This document shows positions 26,857-36,504 of a DNA stretch of 64,000 nucleotides, piece by piece. A model generated the notes under the pieces. The model had not been told where the DNA came from. It saw only the letters and a program-made list of their open reading frames with translations, and did not search any database. The stretch lies in contig NZ_HE578907.1 in assembly GCF_000321005.1 (NCBI RefSeq), forward strand, positions 483,545 through 547,544, in the 5' to 3' direction. This DNA comes from Anaerococcus senegalensis JC48 (lineage in GTDB: Bacteria; Bacillota; Clostridia; Tissierellales; Peptoniphilaceae). Positions within the stretch are counted from its first letter, which is position 1. The number at the start of each line of letters is the position of its first letter. The translations under genes were made by a program, and so were the position numbers.

Positions 26857-27699
26857 TTATCTATTATTTTTTTTACTTAGAGCTTGAGTTAATCTATCAA
26901 GAATAACAGCTAAAATAACAATAGCAATTCCTGATGCAAATCCTACTCCTACATCATTTCTTGAAACTGAAGTATAAATTACATTTCCAAGTCCTGGTGC
27001 TCCTATCATTGATGCAACTACAACCATTGAAAGAGTAAGCATTAATGTTTGGTTAATTCCAGCCATTATTGATGGTTTTGCCATAGGAAGTTCAAGTTCA
27101 AATAATTTTTGTCTTGGAGTTGATCCGAATGAATCAGCTGCTTCAACTAAATCATTAGGAACTTCTTTTATTCCTAAATTTGTCATCCTAACAGCCGGTG
27201 GCATGGCAAAAATAACTGAAGAAATTACTCCAGGCGCCATTCCTATTCCAAAAAATGAAACTGCTGGTATTAAATATACAAAAGCAGGCATTGTTTGCAT
27301 AAAATCAAGTAATGGCATAATTACTTTTTCTACTCTTTTACTTTTAGAAGTCCAGATTCCAAGAGGAACTCCAATTATTATTGCTATTAATGCTGATGTT
27401 ACAACTATAGAAAGTGTAATAATCATATCATCCCAATAACCTAAATTCCATATTAGCAATAAGGAAAGAATTGAAAATATTGTTATTCCTTTTATTTTTT
27501 TTGTTAAATAATAAGCCAAAAATGCAATAATAACAATAAAAAGTAATGGTGGAAAAATTGAAAATATTTTTATAAATAGTTCAACAGTGAAATTTATAAA
27601 ATCTCTTATTGGATTAAATATGAAACTTGCGTGAACTCTTAACCATTCTACTAAATTATCAATAAAATTAACTAAGGGTATAGTAGGTATATTATTCAT
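26857..27699 (-). CDS. Glycine betaine/proline-type ABC transporter permease
   Basis: 280 residues, about six to seven membrane segments, with the coupling-helix EAADSFGSTPRQKLFELELP (about 184-203) that contacts the ATPase. The ATG at 27699 overlaps the ATPase stop (ATGAATAA) and has GAGGTGG upstream; a start ten codons upstream has no ribosome site. OpuAB-type. Confidence 0.93.
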   Translation of the reverse strand: MNNIPTIPLVNFIDNLVEWLRVHASFIFNPIRDFINFTVELFIKIFSIFPPLLFIVIIAFLAYYLTKKIKGITIFSILSLLLIWNLGYWDDMIITLSIVVTSALIAIIIGVPLGIWTSKSKRVEKVIMPLLDFMQTMPAFVYLIPAVSFFGIGMAPGVISSVIFAMPPAVRMTNLGIKEVPNDLVEAADSFGSTPRQKLFELELPMAKPSIMAGINQTLMLTLSMVVVASMIGAPGLGNVIYTSVSRNDVGVGFASGIAIVILAVILDRLTQALSKKNNR

Positions 27700-28885
27700 C
27701 TTCCACCTCGTCTTTCGATAATGCTGCAAGAACTGTACCTTTTATTATAATTCCTTTAAATACATCTCCATCTACTACACAAATAGGAATTTTAGCATCT
27801 TGAATATCACTAACAATATCTTCTAATGGATAATCCATATTAATCTTTAGCATATCATTTCTCATTATTTCTTCAAGATTTTTTTGTCCTTTTGCATATG
27901 CATTTGAAGCATCTTCTGCAAGAACATATCCTAAAAGTTCTCTTTTATTATTTACAACGAAAATACTTGAATTTCCACTCCTTAGCATTTTTGATAAAGC
28001 AGCTTTTGGTCCGTGTCTATGAATATTAATAGTATCTGGTCTTATCATTACATTTTCTGCCGTTAATACTTTTGACCTATCAACATCTTGAACAAACTCT
28101 CTAATAAATTCATTTTTAGGATGTGATAGAAGTCTTTCAGGAGTGTCTACTTGAAGAAGGGATCCATCTTTCATAACTGCAATTTTATCACCAATTTTTA
28201 AAGCCTCATTTAAATCGTGAGTGATAAATAATACAGTTTTTTTCATCTCACTTTGTAAATACACAAGTTCATCTTGCATTTCTTTTCTAATTAAAGGATC
28301 AAGTGCAGAAAAAGCTTCATCCATTATTAATATATCTGTATCAGTTGCAAGAGCACGAGCAAGGCCTACTCTTTGTTGCATACCACCAGATAATTGATCA
28401 GGATATTGATCTTCATACCCTTCAAGACCAACAAGTTTTAATGCTTCCATAGCTTTCTTATTTGCTTTTTCACTTTTACCATTTTTAATTGTCAATCCAT
28501 AAGCTGCATTTTCCAAAATTGTATAATGAGGAAAAAGTGCAAAATTTTGAAAAACCATAGACATTTTTTCACGTCTAGCATTTCTCAAATCTTCTTCATT
28601 TAGGTCAGAAATATTTTCATCATCAATAAAAATATCTCCATATGTAGGCTCTATCATCCTATTAATTAATCTAATTAATGTTGATTTTCCTGAACCTGAT
28701 AGTCCCATTATTACAAATAATTCACCATCTTCAACTTCAAATGAACATCTATTAACCCCAACAGTCAAACCAGTTTGATCCAAAATTTCTTTTTTAGATT
28801 TTCCTTCTTTTAAAAGCTTAACTGCTCTTTTTGGATTATGTCCAAAAATTTTTGTCAATTCTCTAACTTTTATTTTTTTAGACAA
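27692..28885 (-). CDS. Glycine betaine/proline-type ABC transporter ATPase with CBS domains
   Basis: 397 residues if initiated at TTG 28885, because the AGGAGG that would serve it lies inside the longer ATG frame starting at 28900. Domains: N-terminal extension with VKLLKEGKSKKEIL, ATPase with Walker A GLSGSGKST, signature LSGGMQQRVGLARA, Walker B ILIMDEAFSALD, then two CBS domains (about 270-395), the ionic-strength sensor known for OpuA. OpuAA-type. Confidence 0.93.
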   Translation of the reverse strand: MSKKIKVRELTKIFGHNPKRAVKLLKEGKSKKEILDQTGLTVGVNRCSFEVEDGELFVIMGLSGSGKSTLIRLINRMIEPTYGDIFIDDENISDLNEEDLRNARREKMSMVFQNFALFPHYTILENAAYGLTIKNGKSEKANKKAMEALKLVGLEGYEDQYPDQLSGGMQQRVGLARALATDTDILIMDEAFSALDPLIRKEMQDELVYLQSEMKKTVLFITHDLNEALKIGDKIAVMKDGSLLQVDTPERLLSHPKNEFIREFVQDVDRSKVLTAENVMIRPDTINIHRHGPKAALSKMLRSGNSSIFVVNNKRELLGYVLAEDASNAYAKGQKNLEEIMRNDMLKINMDYPLEDIVSDIQDAKIPICVVDGDVFKGIIIKGTVLAALSKDEVEDE

Positions 28886-28926
28886 AATACCTCCTAACAT
28901 TTATTTATGTCACATATTACATTTTA

Positions 28927-28955
28927 GTTATACTATTTATAATTAATAATCGCAA
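28927..28955 (-). promoter_or_regulatory. Promoter of the glycine-betaine ABC operon
   Basis: TTGCGA (28950-28955), 17-base spacer and TATAAC (28927-28932) on the minus strand, upstream of the ATPase gene. Confidence 0.7.
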
Positions 28956-28988
28956 GATATTTTATAATCTATTAATTTTATTTTATAA

Positions 28989-29888
28989 CTAATTACTAGC
29001 TTTTGGTAGATAAATTTCTATATGTTTTTTCAATATTTCTATATCACATGGAAGTTTTCCATTTACTTCCCCATCCATATCTAGCTCAATTTCCTTATCT
29101 TCTAAATTTTTAATTGATATTTTTTTACAAGTAAATGATTTTACATTTTCATTTTCATCAACTTTCCCAAAAAGCATATCTTTTGCTGCATTTACTTTTG
29201 ACATTAAACCTTCTTCGGTCATTATAAAAACATTTAAATCTCCATCGCTAAGATCTCCGTCATCGTTTGAAAATTCTAAATTCCCAATCTTATTTACAGT
29301 CATTATATAAACTAATGATGCATTACATTCAAAAGTATTATCTTCATAAGATATTTCTATTTTTACATTTTCATCATTTGGAATAGTTTTTAAAACATTT
29401 TTTACATATGCAAATCCACCTAACTTTTCTTTTTCTGATGAATCTGTTGATGTTGTAGCTTCTATTAATTTTCCAAAACATACATAATAAGAAAAATAAC
29501 TGTCATTGCATTTTCCAATATCAACTTTTTTTGTCTTTTCAAATGATAAATTATCTATTGCCTCTTTTAAATCATTGGAACCACCTATTAATTGCATATA
29601 AGTATTATTTGTTCCGCCAGGCAATAAACCTACTTTTGGTCTATAATCCATCTTAGATATACCATTTATTACCTCATTAAATGTTCCATCTCCTCCAACT
29701 ACAAAAATAGAATCAAATTTTTCATCACATGCTCTTTTAGAAAAATTTTCACCATCATTTTCTTTTTCTGTCTTTTCATGAACTACTTGGTCAAATTCTT
29801 GGTTTAATTTTTTGTTTAATATATCCATAAATTCATCATTATTAGCTTTTCCTGAATTTGGATTTTCAATAATCATACATTTTTTCAT
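28989..29888 (-). CDS. YegS/BmrU-like diacylglycerol or lipid kinase
   Basis: 299 residues from the ATG at 29888 with AGGAGA upstream. Nucleotide-binding VGGDGTFNEVINGI (about 62-75) and GLLPGGTNNTYMQ (about 88-100) are the DAGK catalytic-domain signatures; the C-terminal beta-sandwich holds VNGKLPCDIE. Phosphorylates diacylglycerol or a related lipid at the inner membrane face. No closely linked partner. Confidence 0.88.
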   Translation of the reverse strand: MKKCMIIENPNSGKANNDEFMDILNKKLNQEFDQVVHEKTEKENDGENFSKRACDEKFDSIFVVGGDGTFNEVINGISKMDYRPKVGLLPGGTNNTYMQLIGGSNDLKEAIDNLSFEKTKKVDIGKCNDSYFSYYVCFGKLIEATTSTDSSEKEKLGGFAYVKNVLKTIPNDENVKIEISYEDNTFECNASLVYIMTVNKIGNLEFSNDDGDLSDGDLNVFIMTEEGLMSKVNAAKDMLFGKVDENENVKSFTCKKISIKNLEDKEIELDMDGEVNGKLPCDIEILKKHIEIYLPKASN

Positions 29889-29985
29889 AATATCTCCTAG
29901 TAAAATAAAAATGGTACTTAACAAGTAAATACCAAATCGTTTGAATTTTAAAATTTATCTTCAATAATTTTATACCCAAACAGAA

Positions 29986-30017
29986 TAAAAAAGAACAGAT
30001 TTTTCTGTTCTTTTTTT
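29986..30017 (-). terminator. Terminator after the exonuclease III gene
   Basis: AAAAAGAACAGA / TCTGTTCTTTTT with a 4-base loop and T-run on the minus strand. Confidence 0.88.
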
Positions 30018-30023
30018 AATAAA

Positions 30024-30851
30024 TTATATATCAATACTCATAAAAATTGGAGTATGATCTTGTCTATCTCCAGAATCTATCATATCTGATTCTTTAATTT
30101 TTTCCTTTAATCTATCAGAAACAATAAAATAATCAATTCTCCAGCCAGAATTATTTATTTTACTTGTTTTTACTCTTTGGGCCCACCAAGTATATTTACC
30201 CTCAATATCACCATGTAAATATCTAAATGTATCGACAAAGCCTTTATTTAATAAATTTGTGAATCCATTTCTTTCTTCATCAGTAAAACCAGCTGATCTA
30301 TGATTATTTTCCGGATGTTTAAGATCTATTTCTTTGTGTGCGACATTGAAATCCCCACAAGCAATTACTGCTTTATCTTGATCTAATCCTTCTAGATAAC
30401 TCGCAAATTTTTCATCCCAAATTTGCCTTAAAGCAAGTCTATTAAGTCCACTACCAGCATTTGGAGTATAAACTTGTGTTAAATAAAAATCATTAAATTC
30501 TAATGTAATTATTCTCGCTTCATTATCCATTGTATCTGGTGCACCTAAAATTGGAAAAGTAATTTTTGGTTCAAGTTCTTTTTTATAAATTGTTAAACAT
30601 CCAGCATAAGATTTTCTTGCAGGTTCTTGAGAACTTACCCAAGAATAATCATATTGTGGAAAATATTTTTCTAGTATTTCTTTGTGTTTTTTACTAGGAC
30701 CTGTTCTTGGTAATTTTGTCTCTTGCAAACAAATTATATCTGCATTCTCATCAATTATGGTATTTAAAACATCTCTAGACATTTTCGCCCTATTAGAATC
30801 ACTTGTCAAGGCTGCATTTAGAGAATCTATATTCCATGAAATAAATTTCAT
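30024..30851 (-). CDS. xth: Exodeoxyribonuclease III / AP endonuclease
   Basis: 275 residues of the EEP nuclease fold, base-excision repair. FISWNIDSLNAAL (about 3-15), CLQETKLP (about 42-49, metal Glu), ACGDFNVAHKEIDL (about 165-178) and DHTPIF at the C-terminus (catalytic His) are all present. SD AAAGGAG. Monocistronic with its own terminator. Confidence 0.95.
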   Translation of the reverse strand: MKFISWNIDSLNAALTSDSNRAKMSRDVLNTIIDENADIICLQETKLPRTGPSKKHKEILEKYFPQYDYSWVSSQEPARKSYAGCLTIYKKELEPKITFPILGAPDTMDNEARIITLEFNDFYLTQVYTPNAGSGLNRLALRQIWDEKFASYLEGLDQDKAVIACGDFNVAHKEIDLKHPENNHRSAGFTDEERNGFTNLLNKGFVDTFRYLHGDIEGKYTWWAQRVKTSKINNSGWRIDYFIVSDRLKEKIKESDMIDSGDRQDHTPIFMSIDI

Positions 30852-30973
30852 TTTAACTCCTTTACGTTCTTATCATTAAAAATACTTTACCAATTTTAAT
30901 ATTTTTAGCAATTGTTGGAAAATTTAAATTGATTTAGGGTATCATAAGAATAGAAAATAATTTGGAGGTTAAA

Positions 30974-31831
30974 ATGAAATGGAAAAATAGACGTAAAAGT
31001 TCTAACGTAAATAGAGGTTCAAGTGCACCAGTTGTTTTTGGCGGCGGAATCGGTGGTTTAGTATTGATGTTAATATTTTATTTCTTAGGAGCAGATCCTT
31101 CTGTAATTAATGATAGAAATATTGATCAAAAACAAAATAGCCAATATGAAGAAAAAATTTCAGAAGGTCAAAAAGAATTAGAAGATTTTTTATCAGTTGT
31201 ACTTGCTGATACCGAAGATATGTGGCATGAAAAATTTAACGAATATAATAAAACTTATACTGAACCAAAAATGACTCTTTATACTGGATCCACAAAATCT
31301 GCATGTGGAGTTGCTCAATCTGGTATGGGACCATTTTATTGCCCGCTAGATCAAGCTGTGTATATTGATGTTTCTTTTTATGATGAATTAAAAAATACCT
31401 TTGGAGCTGGAGGAGATTTTGCTTTTGCATATGTTTTAGCTCATGAGATTGGTCACCATGTACAAAATGAATTGGGAATACTAAACCAAACTCAACAATT
31501 ACAAAAACAATTATCAAAAACTGAATATAATAAATATTCTGTAGCACAAGAATTACAAGCAGATTACTTTGCAGGTGTATATGCATATTACTCAAAAGAA
31601 AAGGGATATCTAGAAGCTGGCGATATTGAAGAAGCAATGAAAGCAGCTTCATCCATAGGCGATGATAAAATTCAACAAATGTCTGGTTCAAATATAAATC
31701 CAGATAAATTTACTCATGGATCAAGTAAAGATAGAAAAAATGCATTTGATATGGGATATAAATATCATGATATAGAGCATTCTATGGAATTCTTTGAAAA
31801 TCTTGATTACAAAATAAAAATAAATATATAA
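30974..31831 (+). CDS. Putative neutral zinc metallopeptidase (YpfJ / KPN_02809 family)
   Basis: 285 residues from the ATG at 30974; the SD TTTGGAGG lies eight bases upstream. N-terminal basic cytosolic stretch, one membrane segment (about 24-42), then an extracytoplasmic domain with ACGVAQSGMGPFYCPLDQ and the zinc motif HEIGHHVQ (about 157-164), followed by ELQADYFAGVYA, where the Glu/Asp supplies the third ligand. The family is widespread but its substrate is not known. Confidence 0.9.
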   Translation: MKWKNRRKSSNVNRGSSAPVVFGGGIGGLVLMLIFYFLGADPSVINDRNIDQKQNSQYEEKISEGQKELEDFLSVVLADTEDMWHEKFNEYNKTYTEPKMTLYTGSTKSACGVAQSGMGPFYCPLDQAVYIDVSFYDELKNTFGAGGDFAFAYVLAHEIGHHVQNELGILNQTQQLQKQLSKTEYNKYSVAQELQADYFAGVYAYYSKEKGYLEAGDIEEAMKAASSIGDDKIQQMSGSNINPDKFTHGSSKDRKNAFDMGYKYHDIEHSMEFFENLDYKIKINI

Positions 31832-31839
31832 AATAAATT

Positions 31840-31872
31840 GGTGCAAAAAGAAGATTTTTGCACCTTTTTTTA
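31840..31872. terminator. Terminator between the metallopeptidase and ArsR genes
   Basis: GGTGCAAAAA-GAAGA-TTTTTGCACC then TTTTTTT. It clearly serves the plus-strand gene; on the minus strand it may also serve the ArsR gene. Confidence 0.88.
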
Positions 31873-32205
31873 CAAATTTTTCCCCTTTAAAATTACATTA
31901 TATAAAAATTCACTCAGCTTATTTTCATCTGCCTCATAAAACATTTCTTTTCCCTCTCTTTTAGATTTAATTATCCCTGAAATTTTTAGTATTTTTAAAT
32001 GATGACTAACAGCTGGTGATGACATATCCATGATTGCAGCAATATTTAATACGCATTCTTTTCTATGGCACAATAGCCAAAAAATTTGAAGTCTTTTGGG
32101 ATCTCCTAATTGTTTAAAAGCTTTTGAAATATTATCAGATATTTCTTCTTCTAATAAAAAATCAATTTTGTCATCATCTTTATAATGTTTATGTGGTAAT
32201 TTCAT
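31870..32205 (-). CDS. ArsR/SmtB family metal-sensing repressor
   Basis: 111 residues. Winged helix with KECVLNIAAIMDMSSPAVSHHLKIL (recognition helix SSPAVSHHLKIL, about 66-77). A Cys in the ECVLNI strand and an N-terminal HKHYKDDD offer possible metal ligands. It is divergent from the HMA-P1B ATPase operon and likely represses it; Cd/Zn/Pb sensing is inferred from the ATPase type. Confidence 0.88.
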   Translation of the reverse strand: MKLPHKHYKDDDKIDFLLEEEISDNISKAFKQLGDPKRLQIFWLLCHRKECVLNIAAIMDMSSPAVSHHLKILKISGIIKSKREGKEMFYEADENKLSEFLYNVILKGKNL

Positions 32206-32254
32206 ATTTCTCTCCTTGTATATACTTTACCACAAATTGTTGTTAATTTAATAA

Positions 32255-32326
32255 ATGTTTAATCGTTGACTTTTCTTTAAAATAATTGTATTATGATTTT
32301 AGAACAATTAAATATATGTTTAATCG
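32255..32326. promoter_or_regulatory. Promoter of the metal-efflux operon flanked by repeated operator-like sites
   Basis: TTGACT (32266-32271), 17-base spacer, TATTAT (32289-32294) on the plus strand. The identical 11-base word ATGTTTAATCG occurs on each side, at 32255-32265 and 32316-32326; both are embedded in imperfect TTAA..TTTAA palindromes. The layout suits two ArsR-family dimers bracketing the promoter. Confidence 0.65.
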
Positions 32327-32346
32327 AAAATTTAAAGGAGTTAATT

Positions 32347-32565
32347 ATGAAAAAATCTTATAAAATCGAAGTAGATTGTCCATCTTGTGCAAACAAAATG
32401 GAAATTGAAGCAAAAAATACTCAAGGAGTTATCGACTGTAGTATAAATTTTATGATGTTAAAAATGAAAGTTAATTTTGAAGATGGTGTAGATGAAAAAG
32501 AAGTTATGGAAAATGTTTTGAAAAACTGCAGAAAAATCGAAAAAGATTGTGAAATTTATTTTTAG
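32347..32565 (+). CDS. Free-standing heavy-metal-associated (HMA) domain protein
   Basis: 72 residues from the ATG at 32347 (SD AAAGGAG). A single HMA ferredoxin-like fold with the metal loop VDCPSCANKM (Cys at about 9 and 12). It is followed nine bases later by the P-type ATPase, which lacks its own HMA domain, so this small protein probably replaces it as metal donor or sensor. Confidence 0.9.
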   Translation: MKKSYKIEVDCPSCANKMEIEAKNTQGVIDCSINFMMLKMKVNFEDGVDEKEVMENVLKNCRKIEKDCEIYF

Positions 32566-32573
32566 GTAAAATT

Positions 32574-34469
32574 ATGAATAAAAAACAAAAAAAATCTTTA
32601 ACCAAAATTTCTATTTCTGCTCTACTTTTAATTATTTTACATTTTGTTAGCTTTAATAGATACATTGACTTTATCTTATATATGATTTCTTATCTTTTAG
32701 TTGGATATGAAGTTTTACTTGAAGCTTTTAATGGAATCAAGAATAAACAAGCATTTGACGAATCATTACTAATTTCAATTGCAACTATTGGAGCAATAAT
32801 TCTTGGACTTTATACAAACAGTGGTGATTATGTTGAAGCCGTTGCTGTTATGCTTTTTTATCAAATTGGAGAATTTTTCCAATCCTACGCTGTAGGAAAA
32901 AGCAGAAAGTCAATCGCAGATCTTATGGATATAGCTCCAGACTATGCTAATTTAGAAGATGAAAATGGAAAAATAATAGAAGTCGACCCAGATGAAGTAG
33001 AGATTGGATCTATTATTGTAATCAAACCTGGTGAAAAAGTTCCTTTGGATGGAGAAGTTGTTGAAGGTAAATCTTCTCTTGATACCAAGGCTTTAACTGG
33101 TGAATCAATTCCAAAAGATGTAAATGAAGGATCTATGATTTATTCAGGTTCTATTAATCTAAATGGTTTAATAAAAGTTAAAACAACAAAGGAATTTGGA
33201 GAATCCACTGTAACAAAAGTCTTGGAATTAATAGAGGATGCATCAGAAAGAAAATCCAAGTCAGAAAATTTTATTACAAAATTCGCAAGAATATATACAC
33301 CTATAGTAGTGTATTTAGCCTTAGCACTTGCAATATTACCACCAATTATCTCATTACTAATTGGAAGTAATGCTAATTTTTCTACATGGATATATAGGGC
33401 TTTGATATTTTTAATCATATCTTGTCCTTGTGCTCTTGTAATTTCTGTTCCCCTATCATTTTTTGCTGGAATAGGTTCAGCAAGTAAAAAAGGTGTCTTA
33501 ATCAAAGGATCAAATTTCTTGGAAGTTTTATCAAATGTAGATCAAATTATTTTTGATAAGACTGGAACATTAACAAAAGGAACTTTTGAAGTTACAGCTA
33601 TTCACCCAGAAGTTTTATCAGAAAAGGAATTACTTCATATAGCAAGTCATGTTGAAAGATATTCAACTCACCCAATAGCAGAATCTTTGAAAAAAGCTTA
33701 TAAAAATGAAAATGATGATTGTAAAGTTGAAGATATTAAAGAAATTTCTGGTTATGGAATAAGCGCAAAAGTTAATGATGACCTAGTCTATGTAGGAAAT
33801 ACAAAAATGATGGATAAATTTAATATAAATTGGAAATCTTGTGATAAAACTGGAACCATCATACATGTAGCAGTAAATGATTCCTACCAAGGCCATATTG
33901 TAATTTCTGATACAATAAAAGAAAATTCTAAAAAAGCTATTGAAAATTTAAAAAATAATCACATAAGTAAAACTATAATGCTTACTGGAGATAGTAAAAA
34001 AGTTGGTCAAGACGTTTCAAATACTCTAGGATTAGACAATTTTTATAGCGATCTTCTTCCTCAAGATAAGGTTAAAATTTTAGAAGAAATACTAGAAAAA
34101 AATACCAATGAAAATAAAAAAATTGCCTTTGTTGGAGATGGAATTAACGATGCCCCATCACTTACAAGAGCAGATGTAGGAATTGCAATGGGAGCTATGG
34201 GATCAGATGCAGCGATAGAAGCTGCAGATGTAATTTTAATGGACGATGATCCATTAAAAATTTCCACAGCAATAAAAATTTCAAAAAAATGTCTAACTAT
34301 TGTGAAAGAAAATATTTATTTTTCAATTGGAGTAAAAATTATTGTTCTAACACTTGGTGCATTTGGAATGGCTTCTATGTGGGCTGCTATTTTTGCAGAT
34401 GTAGGTGTTACGGTTATAGCTGTGTTAAATGCTATGAGATGCATGTATTTAAATGATAAAAATGATTAA
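32574..34469 (+). CDS. P1B-type heavy-metal (Zn/Cd/Pb) transporting ATPase
   Basis: 631 residues. Membrane helices near 10-110, actuator TGESIP (about 174-179), membrane metal site CPCALV (about 281-286), phosphorylation site DKTGTLTKG (Asp about 327), HP motif THPIAES, ATP site GDGINDAPSL. CPC and the SVPLSF context point to the Zn2+/Cd2+/Pb2+ group (P1B-2). There is no N-terminal HMA domain; it is supplied by the upstream small gene. It exports toxic metals at the cytoplasmic membrane. Confidence 0.95.
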   Translation: MNKKQKKSLTKISISALLLIILHFVSFNRYIDFILYMISYLLVGYEVLLEAFNGIKNKQAFDESLLISIATIGAIILGLYTNSGDYVEAVAVMLFYQIGEFFQSYAVGKSRKSIADLMDIAPDYANLEDENGKIIEVDPDEVEIGSIIVIKPGEKVPLDGEVVEGKSSLDTKALTGESIPKDVNEGSMIYSGSINLNGLIKVKTTKEFGESTVTKVLELIEDASERKSKSENFITKFARIYTPIVVYLALALAILPPIISLLIGSNANFSTWIYRALIFLIISCPCALVISVPLSFFAGIGSASKKGVLIKGSNFLEVLSNVDQIIFDKTGTLTKGTFEVTAIHPEVLSEKELLHIASHVERYSTHPIAESLKKAYKNENDDCKVEDIKEISGYGISAKVNDDLVYVGNTKMMDKFNINWKSCDKTGTIIHVAVNDSYQGHIVISDTIKENSKKAIENLKNNHISKTIMLTGDSKKVGQDVSNTLGLDNFYSDLLPQDKVKILEEILEKNTNENKKIAFVGDGINDAPSLTRADVGIAMGAMGSDAAIEAADVILMDDDPLKISTAIKISKKCLTIVKENIYFSIGVKIIVLTLGAFGMASMWAAIFADVGVTVIAVLNAMRCMYLNDKND

Positions 34470-35133
34470 AGCTGTTTTAATTGATATTGATGATACAATT
34501 TTTGATTTTGAAAAATGCTCAAAAAATTCCTTTAAAAATACTTTGGAAAAATTAGATTTAAGCTATAAAGATAAAGATTTTTCTTATTTTAATTTTGTTA
34601 ATGATATTTTGTGGACCAAACAAAAATTAGGCACGTTAAATATAAATGAAGTATTTATGAAAAGATCTGAAATAATGAGTAAGTATTTTAAAATGAATAT
34701 TGAATATGAAAATTTTAATGATTTATTTGTAAAATATTTATATGATGAGATAGTGCTGGTCGATAAAATTGAAGATTTACTATCCTATTTATCTAATAAA
34801 TACCAAATTTATGCTGCAAGTAATGGAATTTATGATATGCAAGTAAATAGATTAAGAAAATCAAATCTTGATAAATATTTCGAAGGTATTTTTGTATCAG
34901 ATAAAATAGGATATGAAAAACCAGATAAAAGATTCTTTGAAAAAATCATGAACTTAACAAAATATTCAAATAATGATTTAATTATGGTTGGAGATAGCAT
35001 AAAATCAGACATAATAGGTGCAAAAAATTCAAAAATCAAATCTATTTATTTTAATAAAGAAGACAAAAAAATTACAGATAAAAATTTCACTTACCAAGTA
35101 AAAAATTTATCTGAAATTAAAAAAATATTGTAA
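34462..35133 (+). CDS. YjjG-like HAD nucleotidase
   Basis: About 223 residues. Motif I DIDDTIFDF (about 7-15), motif II ASNG (about 114), motif III Lys in GYEKPDKRFF and motif IV GDSIKSDIIGA (about 175). YjjG enzymes dephosphorylate non-canonical pyrimidine nucleotides. The ATG at 34453 is three codons upstream and equally possible; both overlap the ATPase end, so translation is coupled, and no SD distinguishes them. A link to metal efflux is not obvious. Confidence 0.85.
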   Translation: MIKAVLIDIDDTIFDFEKCSKNSFKNTLEKLDLSYKDKDFSYFNFVNDILWTKQKLGTLNINEVFMKRSEIMSKYFKMNIEYENFNDLFVKYLYDEIVLVDKIEDLLSYLSNKYQIYAASNGIYDMQVNRLRKSNLDKYFEGIFVSDKIGYEKPDKRFFEKIMNLTKYSNNDLIMVGDSIKSDIIGAKNSKIKSIYFNKEDKKITDKNFTYQVKNLSEIKKIL

Positions 35134-35165
35134 AAAGTGCGAAAATTAAATTCGCACTTTTTTAA
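35132..35165. terminator. Bidirectional terminator
   Basis: AAAAAGTGCGAA / TTCGCACTTTTTT between the HAD gene and thiC, with A- and T-runs on both flanks. Confidence 0.88.
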
Positions 35166-35167
35166 TT

Positions 35168-36463
35168 TTATAATTTTATATCTTTTCCTTCAAGAATTAA
35201 ATTCATGTTTCTAGCTGAGCACATTGCTCCACACATGGTGCAAGTTTCTTCCTCTTCTGGATTAGAAGATGCTCTATATTTTCTACATTTTTCAGGATCA
35301 ATTGCAAGTTCAAACATTCCTTCCCAATCAAGTTTTTGTCTTCTCTTACTCATTTCAAGATCCCATTTTCTTGCATCTTTTAATTTTGCAATATCTCCTG
35401 CATGAGCTGCAATTTTTGCTGCAACAATCCCTTCTTTTACATCATTCACATCTGGAAGTTTCAAATGTTCTGCTGGAGTTACATAGCAAAGGAAATCTGC
35501 TCCATGACTTGCTGCAATTGCTCCTCCTATTGCACTTGTAATATGGTCATATCCTGGAGCAATATCACAAACCAAAGGTCCCAAAACATAAAATGGCGCG
35601 TTATGACATAATTTCTTTTCAAGTTTCATGTTCATTTCTATATCATTGATTGGAACGTGTCCTGGTCCTTCAATTATTACTTGAACGTCTTTCTCCCACG
35701 CTCTTTTTGTAAGCTCACCTAGAGTAATCAATTCTGCAATTTGAGCAGGATCTGTTGCATCGTGAATTCCACCTGGTCTTAAAGAATCTCCAAGTGATAA
35801 GGTAACATCATATTCTCTTAAAATATCCAAAAGTTCATCGTAATATTCGTAGAATGGATTTTCCCTATCATTCATTTTCATCCAACCAAATAAAAGTGAA
35901 CCACCACGAGAGACAATTTCATTTACCCTTCTATTTCTCATAAAAATTTCTGCATTAGCCCTATTAATTCCACAATGAATTGTAACAAAATCAACTCCAT
36001 TTTCCGCATGATTTCTTACCACATCCAAAAATTCACGAGCTTTTATAAAACTTAACCCCTTATCCAAAAATCCAACTGCATCATACATAGGAACAGTTCC
36101 TATCATGGCTGTAGATTTTTCAATCAATCTTTTCCTAAATTCTTGAGTTTTACCATAATTTGACAAGTCCATAATTGATTCAGCACCCATTTTAAGAGCC
36201 ATATCAACTTTTTGCATCTCAAGATCAAGGTCATTTAAATCTTTTGAAATTCCTAAATTTACATTAATTTTTGTCTTTAAACCTGATCCAATTCCTTCTG
36301 GAGAAATAGAATTGTGATTTTTATTTCTAGGAATTACAATTTCGCCTTTTGCAATTTTTTCTAAAAGAAATTCTTCACTAACATTTTCTTTTTTAGCAAC
36401 AATTTTCATTTCATCAGTTACAAAACCATGTTTTGCAGCTTCCATCTGTGTCTTATATTTCAT
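35168..36463 (-). CDS. thiC: Phosphomethylpyrimidine synthase ThiC
   Basis: 431 residues. Radical-SAM enzyme converting aminoimidazole ribotide to HMP phosphate for thiamine. [13 protein letters not shown] (about 92-104), [11 protein letters not shown] (about 265) and the C-terminal CTMCGAMCS (CxxCxxxxC iron-sulfur motif, about 408-416) are conserved. Only thiamine gene in the window; controlled by the TPP riboswitch just upstream. Confidence 0.97.
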   Translation of the reverse strand: MKYKTQMEAAKHGFVTDEMKIVAKKENVSEEFLLEKIAKGEIVIPRNKNHNSISPEGIGSGLKTKINVNLGISKDLNDLDLEMQKVDMALKMGAESIMDLSNYGKTQEFRKRLIEKSTAMIGTVPMYDAVGFLDKGLSFIKAREFLDVVRNHAENGVDFVTIHCGINRANAEIFMRNRRVNEIVSRGGSLLFGWMKMNDRENPFYEYYDELLDILREYDVTLSLGDSLRPGGIHDATDPAQIAELITLGELTKRAWEKDVQVIIEGPGHVPINDIEMNMKLEKKLCHNAPFYVLGPLVCDIAPGYDHITSAIGGAIAASHGADFLCYVTPAEHLKLPDVNDVKEGIVAAKIAAHAGDIAKLKDARKWDLEMSKRRQKLDWEGMFELAIDPEKCRKYRASSNPEEEETCTMCGAMCSARNMNLILEGKDIKL

Positions 36464-36476
36464 AAATTAAAAAAAC

Positions 36477-36498
36477 CTCCTAAAATTACTTATAGGAG
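36477..36498 (-). promoter_or_regulatory. Shine-Dalgarno-sequestering hairpin of thiC
   Basis: In the transcript CTCCTA (36493-36498) is complementary to TAGGAG (36477-36482), which is most of the thiC SD TAGGAGG. A 10-base loop separates them. It sits just after the TPP aptamer, so it can be the OFF state of a translational switch. Confidence 0.6.
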
Positions 36499-36504
36499 AA
36501 TAAA

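Noticed and set aside
31236..31691. Minus-strand frame inside the metallopeptidase gene
   Set aside because: Shadow frame with low-complexity composition and no SD.
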